DNA from: Brienomyrus brachyistius
Lineage: Eukaryota > Chordata > Actinopteri > Osteoglossiformes > Mormyridae
Direction: 5' to 3'
Assembly (NCBI RefSeq): GCF_023856365.1
Contig: NC_064534.1
Location: 13,474,536 to 13,538,535, forward strand
DNA: 64,000 nt
Both the position numbers and the translations under genes were made by a program. Under the pieces are notes generated by a model that was not told the DNA's origin, ran no database searches, and saw only the letters and a list, made by a program, of their open reading frames with translations. This document shows, piece after piece, positions 13,075-63,219 of the stretch. The first letter of the stretch is position 1, and the number at the start of each line of letters is the position of its first letter.

Positions 13075-15084
13075 AGTCCCAGCCACGGCACGTTGCAGCT
13101 GTACGGCGTTGTCACAGTGACTCCACTGTTTGGCGCTGGAGTGCATCCTCGCCATGGAAACGCCAGCCGAATCGGGCTGGAGCCTCGTGGCTGCCAAATA
13201 TGACGCGAGATCGCTGTCCTTTGGTGACCTTGGATGAAGGGGGTCATGCTCAGCAAGCACCAAGGTCACAAGGTTACCCCCAGTGCACCCGTGGGTTAGG
13301 GGATCTGTCCTCGTGTGCCAGACTATTAAATGACAATCATTTAACTACAGCTAATTAATCCAGTGGTTAACAGCTTAATCGCGATCGTGAAACTCAACTC
13401 GGTCGCTGGAAACTTAGCTCATCTTTATTCAGTGTTTTCTTATATCCTGTCCTTTGCTGACTTTGTTAAACGTGTTTCAGGCGGCATCAGAATCGACGAG
13501 TGACCTCTGGAGAGACTTGACGGCCTGCACACCATACATACAGAAATACCTACAGCTGGAACATCTGGATGCACATGGAGGTCAGCGTGGGACAGCATGG
13601 TTCCCCCTTTCTGTGAGTGCGGCCCCCGCAGCACCGGGGTGGGGGTGCATGGGGTGAGGCCGATGATGCACCTGCCCAGCGAGTTCGTAACGCATCTCTG
13701 CGGCTGAAAGCTAAGGGAGCGGCGCCTCTAACGATCTAGATACACTCAGGTTATATCAGGATGCAGCACAGGGGCTAATCGCTAAACCAGAGGGGGCTCC
13801 CCCCATGACACAAGCGATGCACGCTCTCCCGGTTGCATGTGGCCGCCCTTCCTGACAGATCTTCCCGTGGCTTCAGCATTTACTTGCATTTTTGTCGGTC
13901 ACAAAGTCATCAATCTCACGATGCTCCTTCTACGTCCGATATGCTCGGCCTCAAACTCTGCTAATATTTCTTTTGACCAACATCTCCATCACTTTATCAC
14001 CACCATGGGACGCATGACTTATGTGGGCAGCAGTACATCCTCGCTCGACGGCCTTTGATGTGTGGCCTGTACTAAAGGGTTAACCCATAAACAGAACTGC
14101 CTGCGCTCTAATTAAATCTTTAACAATGATTTAACTGTGCGTAACCCCTCCCTCCCTGCCGGTCCCCCGCGCCGCGAACCAGAGAGTTGGTGGGAGGGCG
14201 GGGGCGTGGACACCAAAGGAGAAGCGTGCAGCTAGCAGGTTATTTACATAAGCAGACTGTGCTTTTCAAATTCCAACGGCTCCACTCTTAATTACCACTG
14301 CGAGAGCAAAACAGAAACATCTGCATCACTTAAAGACACTGGCAGGAGGGGAACGGGGATCGTGGTGGGGGGGGGGGTGGTAGGCAATCTGGACGCTGAG
14401 TGGGGCTATAGGTGCAAGCTGTTGGAACGCAGCTCTGAAACTGTCCGCGATTGATGGGAAAATAAGAGGGGGGGGGGGAATAATTCAGGGCTGGAGGGAA
14501 TCCTGAATCGCACTCAAGCTGGGGGGAGGGGGCAGGGTCACCCGGGTGAGCGGCAAACTAGTGGATATAAGTTTGGTTCGCTCGACATGCAAAGTCTCGC
14601 CGATACCTTGTTACCATCTGCTGCAATTATTCTCCTCGCTGGCTCAGCCGGAGAATAAAGGCTGGCGGAGTCGCAATGAGACGCGATAAATTTAAAAAAA
14701 TAAACAACAGTCCTCCCGCCGACCTGCGGTCCTCGTTAATGGGTTTATTGTGAGCGCAGTAACTAAAACGGTAGCTAATTTAAAGTCTAAAATCTTATTC
14801 AGAATTTCGTGTTCGCAGGCATCGCTTAAGGGGACGAAAGTAGTAAATATAATCTCTCATGCTGGCCTCACTAAAGTTTCTGGATAATTTGCTAGCAGCA
14901 AAGGGAAGATGAAACCTTCCCGTGCCCCCGCCGTGTGAAAAGGACGTACAGCAGCCCTCTGAGAAGCCGAGGTCAGATATACAGGGATAAATGTGTAAAT
15001 ACTGCGAGGCCGACAGCCTGGAAGGACCGAGACCCATAGCAGCATTGAAAACAGCAAGGAAACCTCATACATAGGGAGGAGAAC

Positions 15085-15325
15085 TACAGAGTGAGTGAGA
15101 GTGTATGTGAGTGAATGAATGGGTGAGTGAGTTGGTGAATGAATGATATATGAGTGAATGTGGGGGTCAGTGAGAGTGAATGCGCGAACGAGCGGGTGAC
15201 TGAGTGAATGAACGAGAGGGTGACTGACTGAGTGAATGAACGAGCGGGTGACTGACTGAGTGAATGAACGAGAGGGTGCCTGACAGTGAATGAATGAGCG
15301 GGTGACTGACTGAGTGACAGGCCAC
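15085..15325. repeat. About 28-bp degenerate minisatellite
   Basis: Units of GAGTGAATGAACGAGCGGGT followed by GACTGACT, with degeneration toward the left (GTGAGTGAATG). Confidence 0.85.
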
Positions 15326-15520
15326 AAACCAAACGCAGCCTAACCAATTATCCAGTGACAAAAAGACAAGATGCAGAAGGAGGATGAAGAGAGCACAAGC
15401 AATCGGAAATGACTGGAAACGGTGCGGTGGGACTGGTGAGAGCGTTTCAGGAAAATGAGACGGGGGATACCTGACTGAGTCACGGCCAATGTGAGGGGGC
15501 ATTCACTGATCACTATGCGG

Positions 15521-15555
15521 AGAGGAGAGGAGAGGAGAGGAGAGGAGAGGAGAGA
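15521..15555. repeat. (GGAGA)n microsatellite
   Basis: Seven pentamer copies. Confidence 0.95.
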
Positions 15556-16807
15556 TTACCTGTGTCACAGCTCTGCCGCTCTTTCTGGTTTCGTCTCGAT
15601 GGCTGACGTTTTACAGAGGCACAGTTGTCGATGGGAGAAACACATTCACTGCTTAACATTTATTTACACATTGCTTTATCGAACTGACAGAATGGAATTC
15701 AAATAGTCCGGACTGTAACCGTTTCACTTACATTTATACTTAATATCAGATTTTTTGACAGGAGAGAAACAGATTTTTCTTTGGTTACAGCTTCCAGAGT
15801 GCCAGGCAAAGAATAACAGCATGGTGAAAGTTAAAGAAACAAGCTGACTTTTGTGGAAATGCTCAGTAGCAGTGAACTCTGGGCACTCAGCAATAAGGGG
15901 AGGGCAGGTGTGTTTCAGGCATGTAGAGAAAGAAATAAATAAAATGATCAGCACGGTTAAATCAAATGAACTGCTGCACTTGGATGTAACTCAGTCGATT
16001 TCCACTATGCACCCTGACAAAACTGCAGAGGATCATCCGTTAAAGCCTGCAGGATATTTACTTAATGAGCACTGCGATACTGGAGCGCTTTAACCATAGA
16101 GAGCCAGGGGAAGCATGAACGGAAAACTGCGGGCTGGTCTCGGGAGAGAGCCCTGAGGTACACCTAAGCAGGGTCACTCGCAGGAAGAGCTCGCGTCCAG
16201 CATCCATAAGCCGCTTGCTTGCTCACATAAATGCTTCTTCCAACAAATTAAAATCACCCATGTGGGAGACAACAAGGCTTATTAGAAGTTATCCTCGCTT
16301 ATGTGTAATATATGCAATTTCCAGCTATAAATTAATATACAAGTATGTGTTATGTGACCTGCAAAAAAACTGAGGTTAATTTATATTGTATATTTTCCAT
16401 TTTTCCCCCTCATCTGCATCTGGTAAAATGAATCTATGGATTTCTGATATTTTGCAGCTCTCAAAATAAAATGTATATATATTTATATAACATGAACATA
16501 TAAGAGAAGAATCTGCGGTGTTCTTCAGAGCTCCGCCAAGGTGCCGAGCCCCACGCCGCGGCGGCTCCTTATGTAATCGTGCACGTGACCTGAGGGGAAG
16601 ACGCTTTGCCGTTGTTGCAGCGCTGCCCCTTCTCCTGGCAGCCGCCCAGGAGCAGCTCGGAAAACCTCAAAACCAAAGCTGCTGTCTTCCCTGCCGGCTG
16701 TCGGAATCGACGGCGGCGAGTAAACAACATGGCCGCCGGGAGGATGCGCTCACGCCGTACCGCTCTTCCCCCGCCGCACATCTTCTCGGATCCACTGCGA
16801 TCTACAT

Positions 16808-16824
16808 CCCCCCCCCCCCCCCCC
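16808..16824. repeat. Poly-C tract, 17 nt
   Basis: Uninterrupted C run. Confidence 0.97.
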
Positions 16825-19800
16825 AATCACTCAGCTGACATTTCTGAGCACCGTATTCTTCACCGCTGTCATTAATCCAGTGTCACGACCATTTAAAAAA
16901 AAAAAACGTGTCAAAAAAAGGGTACGGTCAACGGTAGCAAGTTTCATGTCAATATGTTGAAGAAAAAAAGGGGGGGGGGGTGTAACAGTTTCACGATTTC
17001 ACAGCACAGCGGAGCTGGGCCGGAGTCCATCGAATTTTAAGATTATGCAAAACAGTCAGACCTACTAGCAAACAACATGTACCAAATTACTCTAATGTGA
17101 GCACTCCAGAAATGGTCAACATACCCTGGATTTGGCTAAAAGGATCAAACCATTTTCAGATTTTTTTTTTTTTTTGCGCAAATTATTCAAACAATGATGG
17201 TTCTAGAGGTTCAATGGTATATTATGCTATTTGACAGTGACTAGGCCTGTACAAGACAGCTCATTACCCCAGTAGTACAGCATGTGGCAATATCATTAAA
17301 ATTTCAGTTTTATAAAAGTAATTTCAATGTTTGTAATAGACTATTACTTGTACGTCACCATGGACAGCAGTGTCGGTAAAATAAGATAAACGTAAACGTA
17401 AATGACGATGTTAACCGATAAAAAAGGAGCAATGTGACAATAGTGATACCTGAATTTGAACAGCAGTAGAGATGAGACATTCATTTTTCATCGTAAGGAC
17501 TGATCAATGCATAGATTTACCCGCTACAGGAATCCATTCCGACGGCATTAATGATCAGGGCACTTTTTGGATTTTGTTACTTTCCGACGAAACATCTGGA
17601 CAGACCCAGACATCACAGTGCATGCAAGGGGGGTGATTTTCCCATAAGGAAGATAGAGAGCTTGGAGATCCTGGTGCTTTATGGTTTGTTAATTAACATG
17701 CAGGTCAAACAAAGCATGAACTTTCAGTTCTCAGCCATCTCCAGCTTCATAGGGTTCCAGCTGCAAATGGGAGGACCGTCCGCCGCGCAGCCATGTGTCC
17801 ATGAGAGCCGCAAAACTGCTCTCCGCAGCTGATGCGCTGCTGCTCAGTCCCAGCATGTCACGTCTCCTGGGAGCCAAAAGAGGGCATGCTGTCAGCCCCC
17901 GGAAAAAGAGAGCTGGACAACTGACTGGCAAAACACAGGAAATTGGGACATGTCTTATCTTGGTGGGGGGGGGAACTAAAAGCTTGACCCTCACCGGCAG
18001 GAAAAGTGAACTGATAGTCTCACCAGGCGAGGGTCCATATGCGGAAGGGAGCCGGAGCAACGACTTCATCCCGGCTGTCCCAGGGAAGTAAAGACGACTC
18101 GCTTCAGCCGTCCGCCGTGAGACTCATACAGAGACAAAGGGATGGTGCGAAGGTTCGGGTTCGGCCCAGTGTGGCGAGTACAGCGCTCAGACGCAGTGGA
18201 GACTGTGCACAACACTGGATAACAGGCAGGGTATGAGTCAGGCCCATAACACATAGCGGACCTCCCAAAGGCACCCTGAATTCTGGGGCTGGAGACCCCT
18301 TTAAGGTACAAGACTATTGTACCACAGCAAATTTTTTAACTCAAAGAGAGCAGATGAAAGAGGAGCCTTTCTGTAAACTTTTTGATACTATGGCCGCTTC
18401 TGGAAACTTTTTTTAAAAATGCAAGCTCATTTATAACTGATGGTGAGGCATGGAGAATAAGGCAAATGGTTTGTACTGTTTTCATAAGTTCAGAAGTTGA
18501 TTGGTGATGGAGGATGAGTGATGAGTGTAATCCGACGTGTCTGTATGTGAAGGAGAAAGATTTTACATAAATATAAAACGATATAAATACTATGAGTAGA
18601 TGCTGTAGGCCGATTTATAACTTCACAGCTACAAACGAAAATGCCCTCCACAACCATCAGTAAATCAAGATTTTTAAACTTAACTTGTAAGTTTCACAGC
18701 CGTTAAATTTTTAATTAAATATAAGCATACTCTAATTTCCCCCACAGTACATACAGCTACCCCTGGCTGCCTCATGAACAATTCACGATAAATAATGTAC
18801 AGCTTCCCTAGAATCTTGCCTTATATAAACCACTACAATGGTTCATTTAAATCTCAAGTGCATCCCCCTAGCTGTTAAATGCAAATTCAAAACATTAGAA
18901 AATCTCCCCTAATTGTTTTTTTCTAAAAGGCAGTGATGTCAAGCAGTTGGATGACGAAGATAATACTCATGTATCAAAGGATGCTATTTATTAATGGTTT
19001 ATTATTGGTCACTGATGACTCTCCCTTCCCTTGCTGCCCCCCCCGATATCGATGGCATGCTCCACAGGTTCACCAGAGAACAAAGAGGAGCTATGTGATT
19101 GGCTAAAATGCCGGTAATAGTTTTGAGATGAAAAAAAAGTGAATCTTGAAAAAAGGATAAATCTTGAAGACATTCAGATTGTCGACTAGCAAACATTAGA
19201 ATGCTCCCCTGAAGGGATTCAGGGATAATTCCACACATTGACAAGCGCAACTGCCACGACTACACTGGGGTCAAAGAATGTCATTTGTCCATTACCAGCA
19301 ATTAAACACCTCCCACAAGGGACAGGTATCACTCAGAATCCTCATTAACCCCTTTGACCAACCACCATCCCCGGCACTGTCAACACAGCGCAGCGGCAAC
19401 CAATCGTGGCATTGGCCTTCCTTGTCGACGCCCACACAGCGATAGAATACTGAATGACAGTAGACATGCTGTCCATCTGAGTGTCCTGAAATACACCCTG
19501 TTTCTTGCTTGTGGAATTGGCCATTCAGCAGGAAGACTTGGACGTTGGGCAAAGAAAAAGGAGACATTCTGTGGATGCGATCACCATGAAGATACTAACG
19601 CTAATGATAATAAAACACAAAAACATAATGAGAATCTTAGAATACCTTGACACCTGCACCAAAAAGTTACACTCTTTAAATAACAAAAGAAAATGAAAGA
19701 TGGGTTATATGTGCCTATTTTTTCTGCATCTATATTGCTTTTTGTTGATTTTTGTCAAAAATTCCTCAAGAACATTTCTGCCTCATTATCAATCTACTCC

Positions 19801-20989
19801 CTGGAAATATTAACGTAAAGCTGAGAAGCTGTGGCATCAACATCAACCTTAAGAGTCCTGCATCTCCTCAGAACCTCGGAATCTCAGTTTCGGAACCACG
19901 GGCTCTGATCGGAACGTCCCCTTCATTTCCAGGACGGCTGGAATATTACAGGCAATCAGCAACCAAACACATACTGGCGTGAAAACACAGGCTGGTGTCG
20001 AAACGCGCTAACAGATCCCGGCACCCGGATGGGAAGCGAAACATGAGGAGAGACGGAGGGGAGCGGGAACGCGAGAGCGGGGGGGGGGTGAGCTGGGGGC
20101 CTCCCGGGGAGCAGATGAGGGCCAGACGCTCCGCCAAGACCTCCCGACCGGGTGGGAGAAGCGAGGGGTGCTGCGCCGCAGAGGAGCAGTCTCGCGTGCT
20201 GCCGTCCGGCACTTCCTTCCCAGATGCCCCATGCCCCTCTGAGCGGGGGCTCTCACTCTATCCCTGCCGTAAAATTGATACGGTTTAATTACCACCACCC
20301 AGAAACCGCCCCCCCCCAAACCCGGGTGATCCACCATCCCACACTAAAATATATCCGACAATGCTTCGGACCTCAGGCACGACATCCCACCCACCGGGGG
20401 TTGGGGGCTGGCCTCAACGGCACGGGAAATGTCAATATTAAACCGATAAAGCGCTGATCAAACAGGGTTGCTCAGACACAGCGAGCCTCCCATACAGAGG
20501 CAAGAGCGAATCAAAACATTTCCAAAGCGGCAGGCACGATGACTAACTCGATATTTTTATTCCGTAATTATGTAACGAATCGGAAACACGAGTGCGAGGC
20601 GCACAGGGAGTGGGGAAATTCACAATTTTTTCCCCAAAGTGTTTTTAACAGCAGCGTGTTTTTTTTCCTTGTTATCTAGAACATTATGTGAAGACATTCC
20701 AGTGCCAAGTCAGTGATTTTTAAATACATCTGTGTTTGGTGAGCAGGGTGGTCTTCTGCTAAACGCCCAGCCAGCATGTGTGGCAAGCACAGGCTACCCT
20801 CTTCCCCTCAGGGTCCCACACGCTTTCAGGGGGGGTCTCAGCTGACAGCAGACCTGCACCCCAAACCCCCGGGGTACAATCTGAATAATTGCTTTAGTGA
20901 CAGGGCTGAGGGCTGCGATAAAATGGGAACGCCGGAAGACCCCTGGACCGCATTCGCTCATGCACCCCCCATGCACATTTCTATGCAGG

Positions 20990-21100
20990 GACGATTCTAA
21001 GGGGGAACAAGAGGGGGCATAATTCATATAGAGGGGTTAATCTTATCATTAGCCAATGAGATGTTTTGAATTGGTGATTGACAGAGGAGGGGGTACTCCA
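20990..21100 (+). repeat. Dispersed repeat, copy A
   Basis: It contains AGGGGGCATAATTCATA and CCAATGAGATGTTTTGAATT, matching the reverse complement of 40836-40960. Confidence 0.75.
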
Positions 21101-21215
21101 GGGGCCAATCAGCTTTTAGCCCCACCCTAGTATTCGCCCCTACCACCTTGACAAACAACCCCCGGACCTAAAGCCTGGTGAAGCCTCTGTGGGTCTTGGG
21201 CCAAACCCTATCTCA

Positions 21216-49326
<28,111 letters not shown>

Positions 49327-49781
49327 GGAAATCTGGCAATAAATGTACGAGGTCAAGAATATCTTATACTGGGATAGCACGGCCCTTAAATACGGGCTTT
49401 TTGGAAGACTTCTGCAGATACACAAATAGTAATAAGAAACTGATCATTAATGCTAAAATATCTATTCGAACGTATTTTATCAAGCTAACTTTTTTAAGCG
49501 TTTTTTGTGCGTAATGAATATACAACTGGAAAGATTTACGGGTATGCCTATTTTGAACTAAAATGGAAATAATCGACCCTACTCTTTTTCTGCAAGTCTG
49601 ACCATGCTTAAAGTTTGCAATGGTTAGGCCTATTCTGTGCATTAGCTTACAAATTGTACCATTAAATAAAAACAGATCGCTTCTAAAACGTGTTTTAGAC
49701 TCTTCGAATTGATTACTTGAAATTCCAAAAAAGCGGTTTAGTCTGCTTTTGCAGTAATTACTAATAAATACGTATATTCAC

Positions 49782-49930
49782 CTGCATGTTTCAAGTGGCC
49801 AAATGTCGGTACGGACTCCCTGGAGCGTCGTGTGCCGGACTAAGCAGGAGCAGCTGGAGATCCGACCCACATTACCGGGCTAATTTTAGAAGGGCGAAGC
49901 GGTTCTTGGGACTCAGTGATTCCGAGCCCC
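49782..49930 (-). other. pebp4: Possible 5' leader exon / promoter-proximal region of pebp4
   Basis: A GC-rich, CpG-containing stretch on the minus strand ends AACATGCAG before GTGAATAT, a usable splice donor at 49781. If spliced to an acceptor at 49321 (TTTCCATGCAG), the transcript would again read ATGCAG then CTGCTGAGG, so the encoded start MQLL is unchanged. The right-hand end is arbitrary; no TATA box is evident. This is an inference from splice-site strings only. Confidence 0.3.
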
Positions 49931-52702
49931 TAGCTGGTGCTGCGCCGCCCCCCGCCGGTGGCTGAATTGCCGCTGTAGCATGTCAGTTTTTCGGTGGACT
50001 GTTCGGTAATGATGCATGGGGTCAGGGACAGTAAAAAAAAAAAAACAGATACATCACTAAAATAAACGGCAGACATACATTTGTATTTATCCACTGTGAC
50101 TTGACTATCTTTAAACTTTAGTTCTAATCACCTTCAAAAGAACGAATCAACAACAGTTCTGGTTAATTGCTTAATTTTATTTAATAAACAAACATTATTT
50201 ACACAACTTCATGCTACCGATTTCCAGGTATACGCATCATGACAAAAATATCTTCCCTTACTTTGCAGAGCGGTGAAATAAATTACACAGACAAGTTCAA
50301 AAGTCAATATACATATACTGCTAAGGAAACATTCAAGTTTTGTATTAAGTCGTCAACAATACAAGGCGTTTCTGTTAACATGAAATTACGCGATCGTGAT
50401 TGTACAGCAGAGATTTAGCTATAGCCTATATCCCGAGTGCTGCTACAAGCTCCCTTTGGTTTGTGCTTATTTGCAGCGGTGGTATTAGCACCTGGACACG
50501 TGGAGAGGCGTTCCATAAACGGAATCCATTCTTACATATTTTATTTTCATTCATCTACTTATTTAGTTTTTTTGCACCGTAGCACCTGACATCTATAAGT
50601 AAAATCCTGGCCATTATGGTTTAAATGTAAATAGTCTACTAAAAAGCATTATACCGAAACAATCTTGTATTTCGTATACGGTATACGCGAAGTGATTCGA
50701 CGATCAGCGTAGATCTAATATCTGTGAAGCGCATATTGTTTCAGAATAGAACGAGAGCTTCCCAACCCTTTACCTGGGGAGCAGTTGTACGCCAGATGCA
50801 GATTTTTGCTGTTTTTTAACATGAGAAGGCTTAAAAAAACACACACACACAATTAGTTAAATGGAGTGCGTGTGCTCCCCGGTTAAATTAAGCTTTCAGA
50901 GGTCTGCCAGAATTACTCTGCAATAACTATTACTCGGTTCATTGCCAGCAGATATAAAACCGAGTCAGGGTGTTGCTGGTTTCAGTTTTATATCGTGCCC
51001 AAACTACACCTGAAACACAAGCTCGAGGATTCGTTTCAGGAATTATTAGAAATATCTAGCGTTACAAAGCAATGAATCTAAAGATTTGGGTTGCTTCATG
51101 GTGTCTTGATAGCCTATATAACTCTTTTTCTTTAAAAATGCTCCCCCACCTAATCTATTGTAGATGGAACTCTATAGGGTGAGCTAATGTGATAGAAATT
51201 GAGAGGCCCGTAATACCATGCATGCATTCTGCAGGTAAAGAGGACGGGAAGTCATTACAGAAGCTGTAGTATTTTTAGCAGGTCCCAAACTGAATTTCCC
51301 CCTACAGGTGTTTACACGCGCGTGCAAAAGGACTCCGCACGTATGCCACACAGGAACGAGCGAAACGATGCATATGATGTAGGCCTACCCACGTCAAACA
51401 CGTTACACATATGCAGTCAGCAATGACAATCATAGAGTTACCACACATTAAGGTTAAGGCATGAGGTATTTGTTCTGACAGCAAACATCAGCGAGTAAAG
51501 GTTCAGTACTGGTACTGAAATAAGTCTGTTCGAACTCGAACTGTTCGAATACACGATTACCGGAGAAATGAACTGAGATGCGTTTCAGATAACTGAAACC
51601 ATCTTAAAACCATTTAATTTTTCATTTATTTAAAGTTAAATTATACATCGAACTGTAATGCAGACCACGTATTGAAAATATTAACAGTTACATAAAATCG
51701 ATGTTTTGTTTTTTGTTTGCTTATTTTTAACCGTGTTACGCCGTGATTGTGAATCGTCTATCCTGACAGTTCGAATGTCATGAAGGATGTGCTGAAATAC
51801 GGGCTTATCATGTGAATCTTGTTGCATTGTAGAGCTGGGTGTGCAGAGACCTTCGGCTGCGCATGGACGGAAGGCGCGGCACATCTTCAGTCACAACTCA
51901 CTTGCAATCATGATATTATAATAAATGTAACCTGATCATAGATCTTCATTACCAGTCGGTTCATTTAAAGTCACCCGTTAGCCGCGTTAAGCAAGTCGGG
52001 CTCTGTCAAGCACTAAAAGTGCCTCATAGAAATGTTTATCGTTACATTAACTTGTTAATGTTAAGGTATATTTCATCCTGCTTAAGCTAAATATTAAGTA
52101 AAATTTTATCCCTGCACATGCATCTTACTTTTGATTTGTGACAGGTCGAGCAGAAACATTTCAAGTTAATAATATGTTATTAATACATATAGGCCTATAT
52201 TTTTTAACTGAATAGAAAACTAAATAGACTAATCTGGAAACTGAACAGATTAATAATTTCACTGTGCAGGATGTGTAGGGATGTGTACTTCCAGTTCAGT
52301 GTGCATACACAGTGCAAGAGAGTCGATCTTACTGGATATAAAAATAAGCCATTTATACATGTACATTTCTTTTTCTCCATTACAAGCACAAAAAGCTACA
52401 ATTTTAAACGATCACACCGGAAACCTGGTGCCTGCAGCTTGTCATTATTTCCACAGATATACTCCAGCAGGCCTCTTACATAAAGGACTTGCCACAGCAA
52501 CACAGCTCTTCATGTTCAATGACATATTCACTGAAAAATAAGCCATAAGAAAAGAAATGATGGTGACACACGCAAGTAATGTTTTTTAAATCAACAAATC
52601 ACCAAGCTGTGAAACAAGGCCAAAACAGTATATTTTAGAAAAGATAAAAAAAAAATAAGGAAACCTGAATGAGAAACCGTGACGATAATACTGAGCAGTG
52701 CC

Positions 52703-53034
52703 GGGCTCTCCTCAGGGCTCTCCTCAGGGCTCTCCTCAGGGCTCTCCTCAGGACTCTCCTCAGGGCTCTCCTCAGGGCTCTCCTCAGGGCTCTCCTCAGG
52801 ACTCTCCTCAGGGCTCTCCTCAGGGCTCTCCTCAGGGCTCTCCTCAGGGCTCTCCTCAGGGCTCTCCTCAGGGCTCTCCTCAGGACTCTCCTCAGGACTC
52901 TCCTCAGGGCTCTCCTCAGGACTCTCCTCAGGGCTCTCCTCAGGACTCTCCTCAGGGCTCTCCTCAGGGCTCTCCTCAGGGCTCTCCTCAGGGCTCTCCT
53001 CAGGGCTCTCCTCAGGGCTCTCCTCAGGGCTCTC
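52703..53034. repeat. 12-bp minisatellite
   Basis: About 28 copies of GGGCTCTCCTCA; six copies read GGACTCTCCTCA. Because 12 is a multiple of three and the unit lacks stops, all six frames are open (SPEE, ALRR, SSGL and similar), giving false long frames. Confidence 0.96.
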
Positions 53035-53587
53035 CCCCGCCACGGCCTGAGGGAGAGCAGTGCCAGGGGTATTCCCAAGGCCTCCAGTACCCTGGCCGGC
53101 CCTCTCTGCTGCCCGGTGGAAGCTTGGCACCTCTCAGCAGAGTTCACTGGAGTCCCCCTGACCGAAAGGAGGCCGGCTTGCAGTCTTGCGGTGCCTGATG
53201 GCCATCCTCACGTCCAGCCTGCTTCTACGTTCTCTCAGAAGCATTTCCACCACAGGCGGCTCTGTGGGGGCAACGGTGCAGAGGCCACCCCCCCCCCCTC
53301 CATCCCTACCACCCCATTTCCGGGGAGTAAAAAAATAAACAAAAGAGAGCCCAAGCCGTCAGCCCTATGCGGGAACCAAAAGCAGGAAACGGATGATGAG
53401 TTTCTCCCACAGAGAACATCCACAATCAGGTACGAGTGCAAGAAGGAAAAAAAACTGCTCTGCGAAGAATATCTAAGAAAATACTCAACTGCTTCTATGC
53501 AGAAACACAGGTCTGTTTTCTTCCTGTGAAGTTACAAAGCTTCACCGTTCGTTACTACAGAAGTCCTTGTCAGGGAGTCAGCGCGCA

Positions 53588-53603
53588 CGCACACACACAC
53601 ACA

Positions 53604-53646
<43 letters not shown>
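53588..53646. repeat. (CA)n microsatellite
   Basis: About 29 CA units with one CATA interruption. Confidence 0.97.
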
Positions 53647-53647
<1 letters not shown>

Positions 53648-54461
53648 AAGGGCGCAGCACAGAGCGACGAGTCCCGCTTCAGTCCTACATCGTCCGCAGG
53701 CCACCGTCTGGACACACTCGGAACTTGCAGACTATGACAGCGCAACTATAATCACGTGACCTGAAAGCTTCCGTGGGGTCCTGCAGGAGCTGTGCTTTCA
53801 GCCAATCAGAAAAGGGCCAGACCCCTTCTGGACCAATAACTTCACTCCGCATTTGTATACTGCCATTGCAACTCACACTGACCTGCCATTTACGTGAAAT
53901 AAAAGCAGTGGGAACAGACTTTTCTCTTTTTAAATCGGGGTTGCTGGTTGTTTTCCTTGGCTGTATGCAGTACTGCAGCTGTCAAGCAAATAGTTATTAG
54001 TTTCTAATGCACCACCATGCAGGACTCCCTCAGCATTGATTTAGCAGCCTTTAACAGCTCCATCTGGTGACACATGCAGGAACTGCAACAGCGACATATC
54101 ATACGTGCCTGGATCTACTGCATCTTATCTAAGGAACATAGTATTTTAAAAAGCTGCTTGCTCCTAGACTGAGGTTGGAGCCTTATGTGCTCCAGTAATA
54201 TCCACTTTTAAAGTGAGGTGATTAAGATTATTGAGAACCCAGGTTGGCGATGGTCCTTCCTGGATCCCTATTTCCCCTCGGAGCCAGTGAGGTCCTTCCT
54301 TGCTGTGTATAAGCACAGCCCTGTTGCAGACACTGGATGCTGGCTGCGGATAATGTAGCCCAAAAGGAATCAGTCCATCTGTCCGTCCTCGGTACAGCTC
54401 GCAGAGCACAGTCCGGCCCAGTTGGATGAGCGAAGGGTGGTACCTCTCCAACAGCGACCGA

Positions 54462-63219
<8,758 letters not shown>

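Larger units (their letters stand above)
49327..54461. other. Intergenic interval between pebp4 (5' side) and rhobtb2 (3' side)
   Basis: Mostly AT-rich single-copy-looking DNA from 49.4 to 52.6 kb without a convincing exon. It also holds a 12-bp minisatellite (52703-53034), a CA microsatellite (53588-53646) and the presumed rhobtb2 3' UTR near 54.4 kb. The 286-, 179- and 170-residue frames here are readings of the minisatellite. Confidence 0.6.

Noticed and set aside
16518..16875. GC-rich plus-strand ATG with Kozak context (AACATGGCCGCC)
   Set aside because: The frame runs into a poly-C tract and ends after 48 codons with no donor and no homology.
19002..19567. Two adjacent minus-strand frames (82 and 91 residues)
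   Set aside because: Suspected to be a decayed transposon reading because of the cysteine/tryptophan-rich text, but no family could be named, so not annotated.
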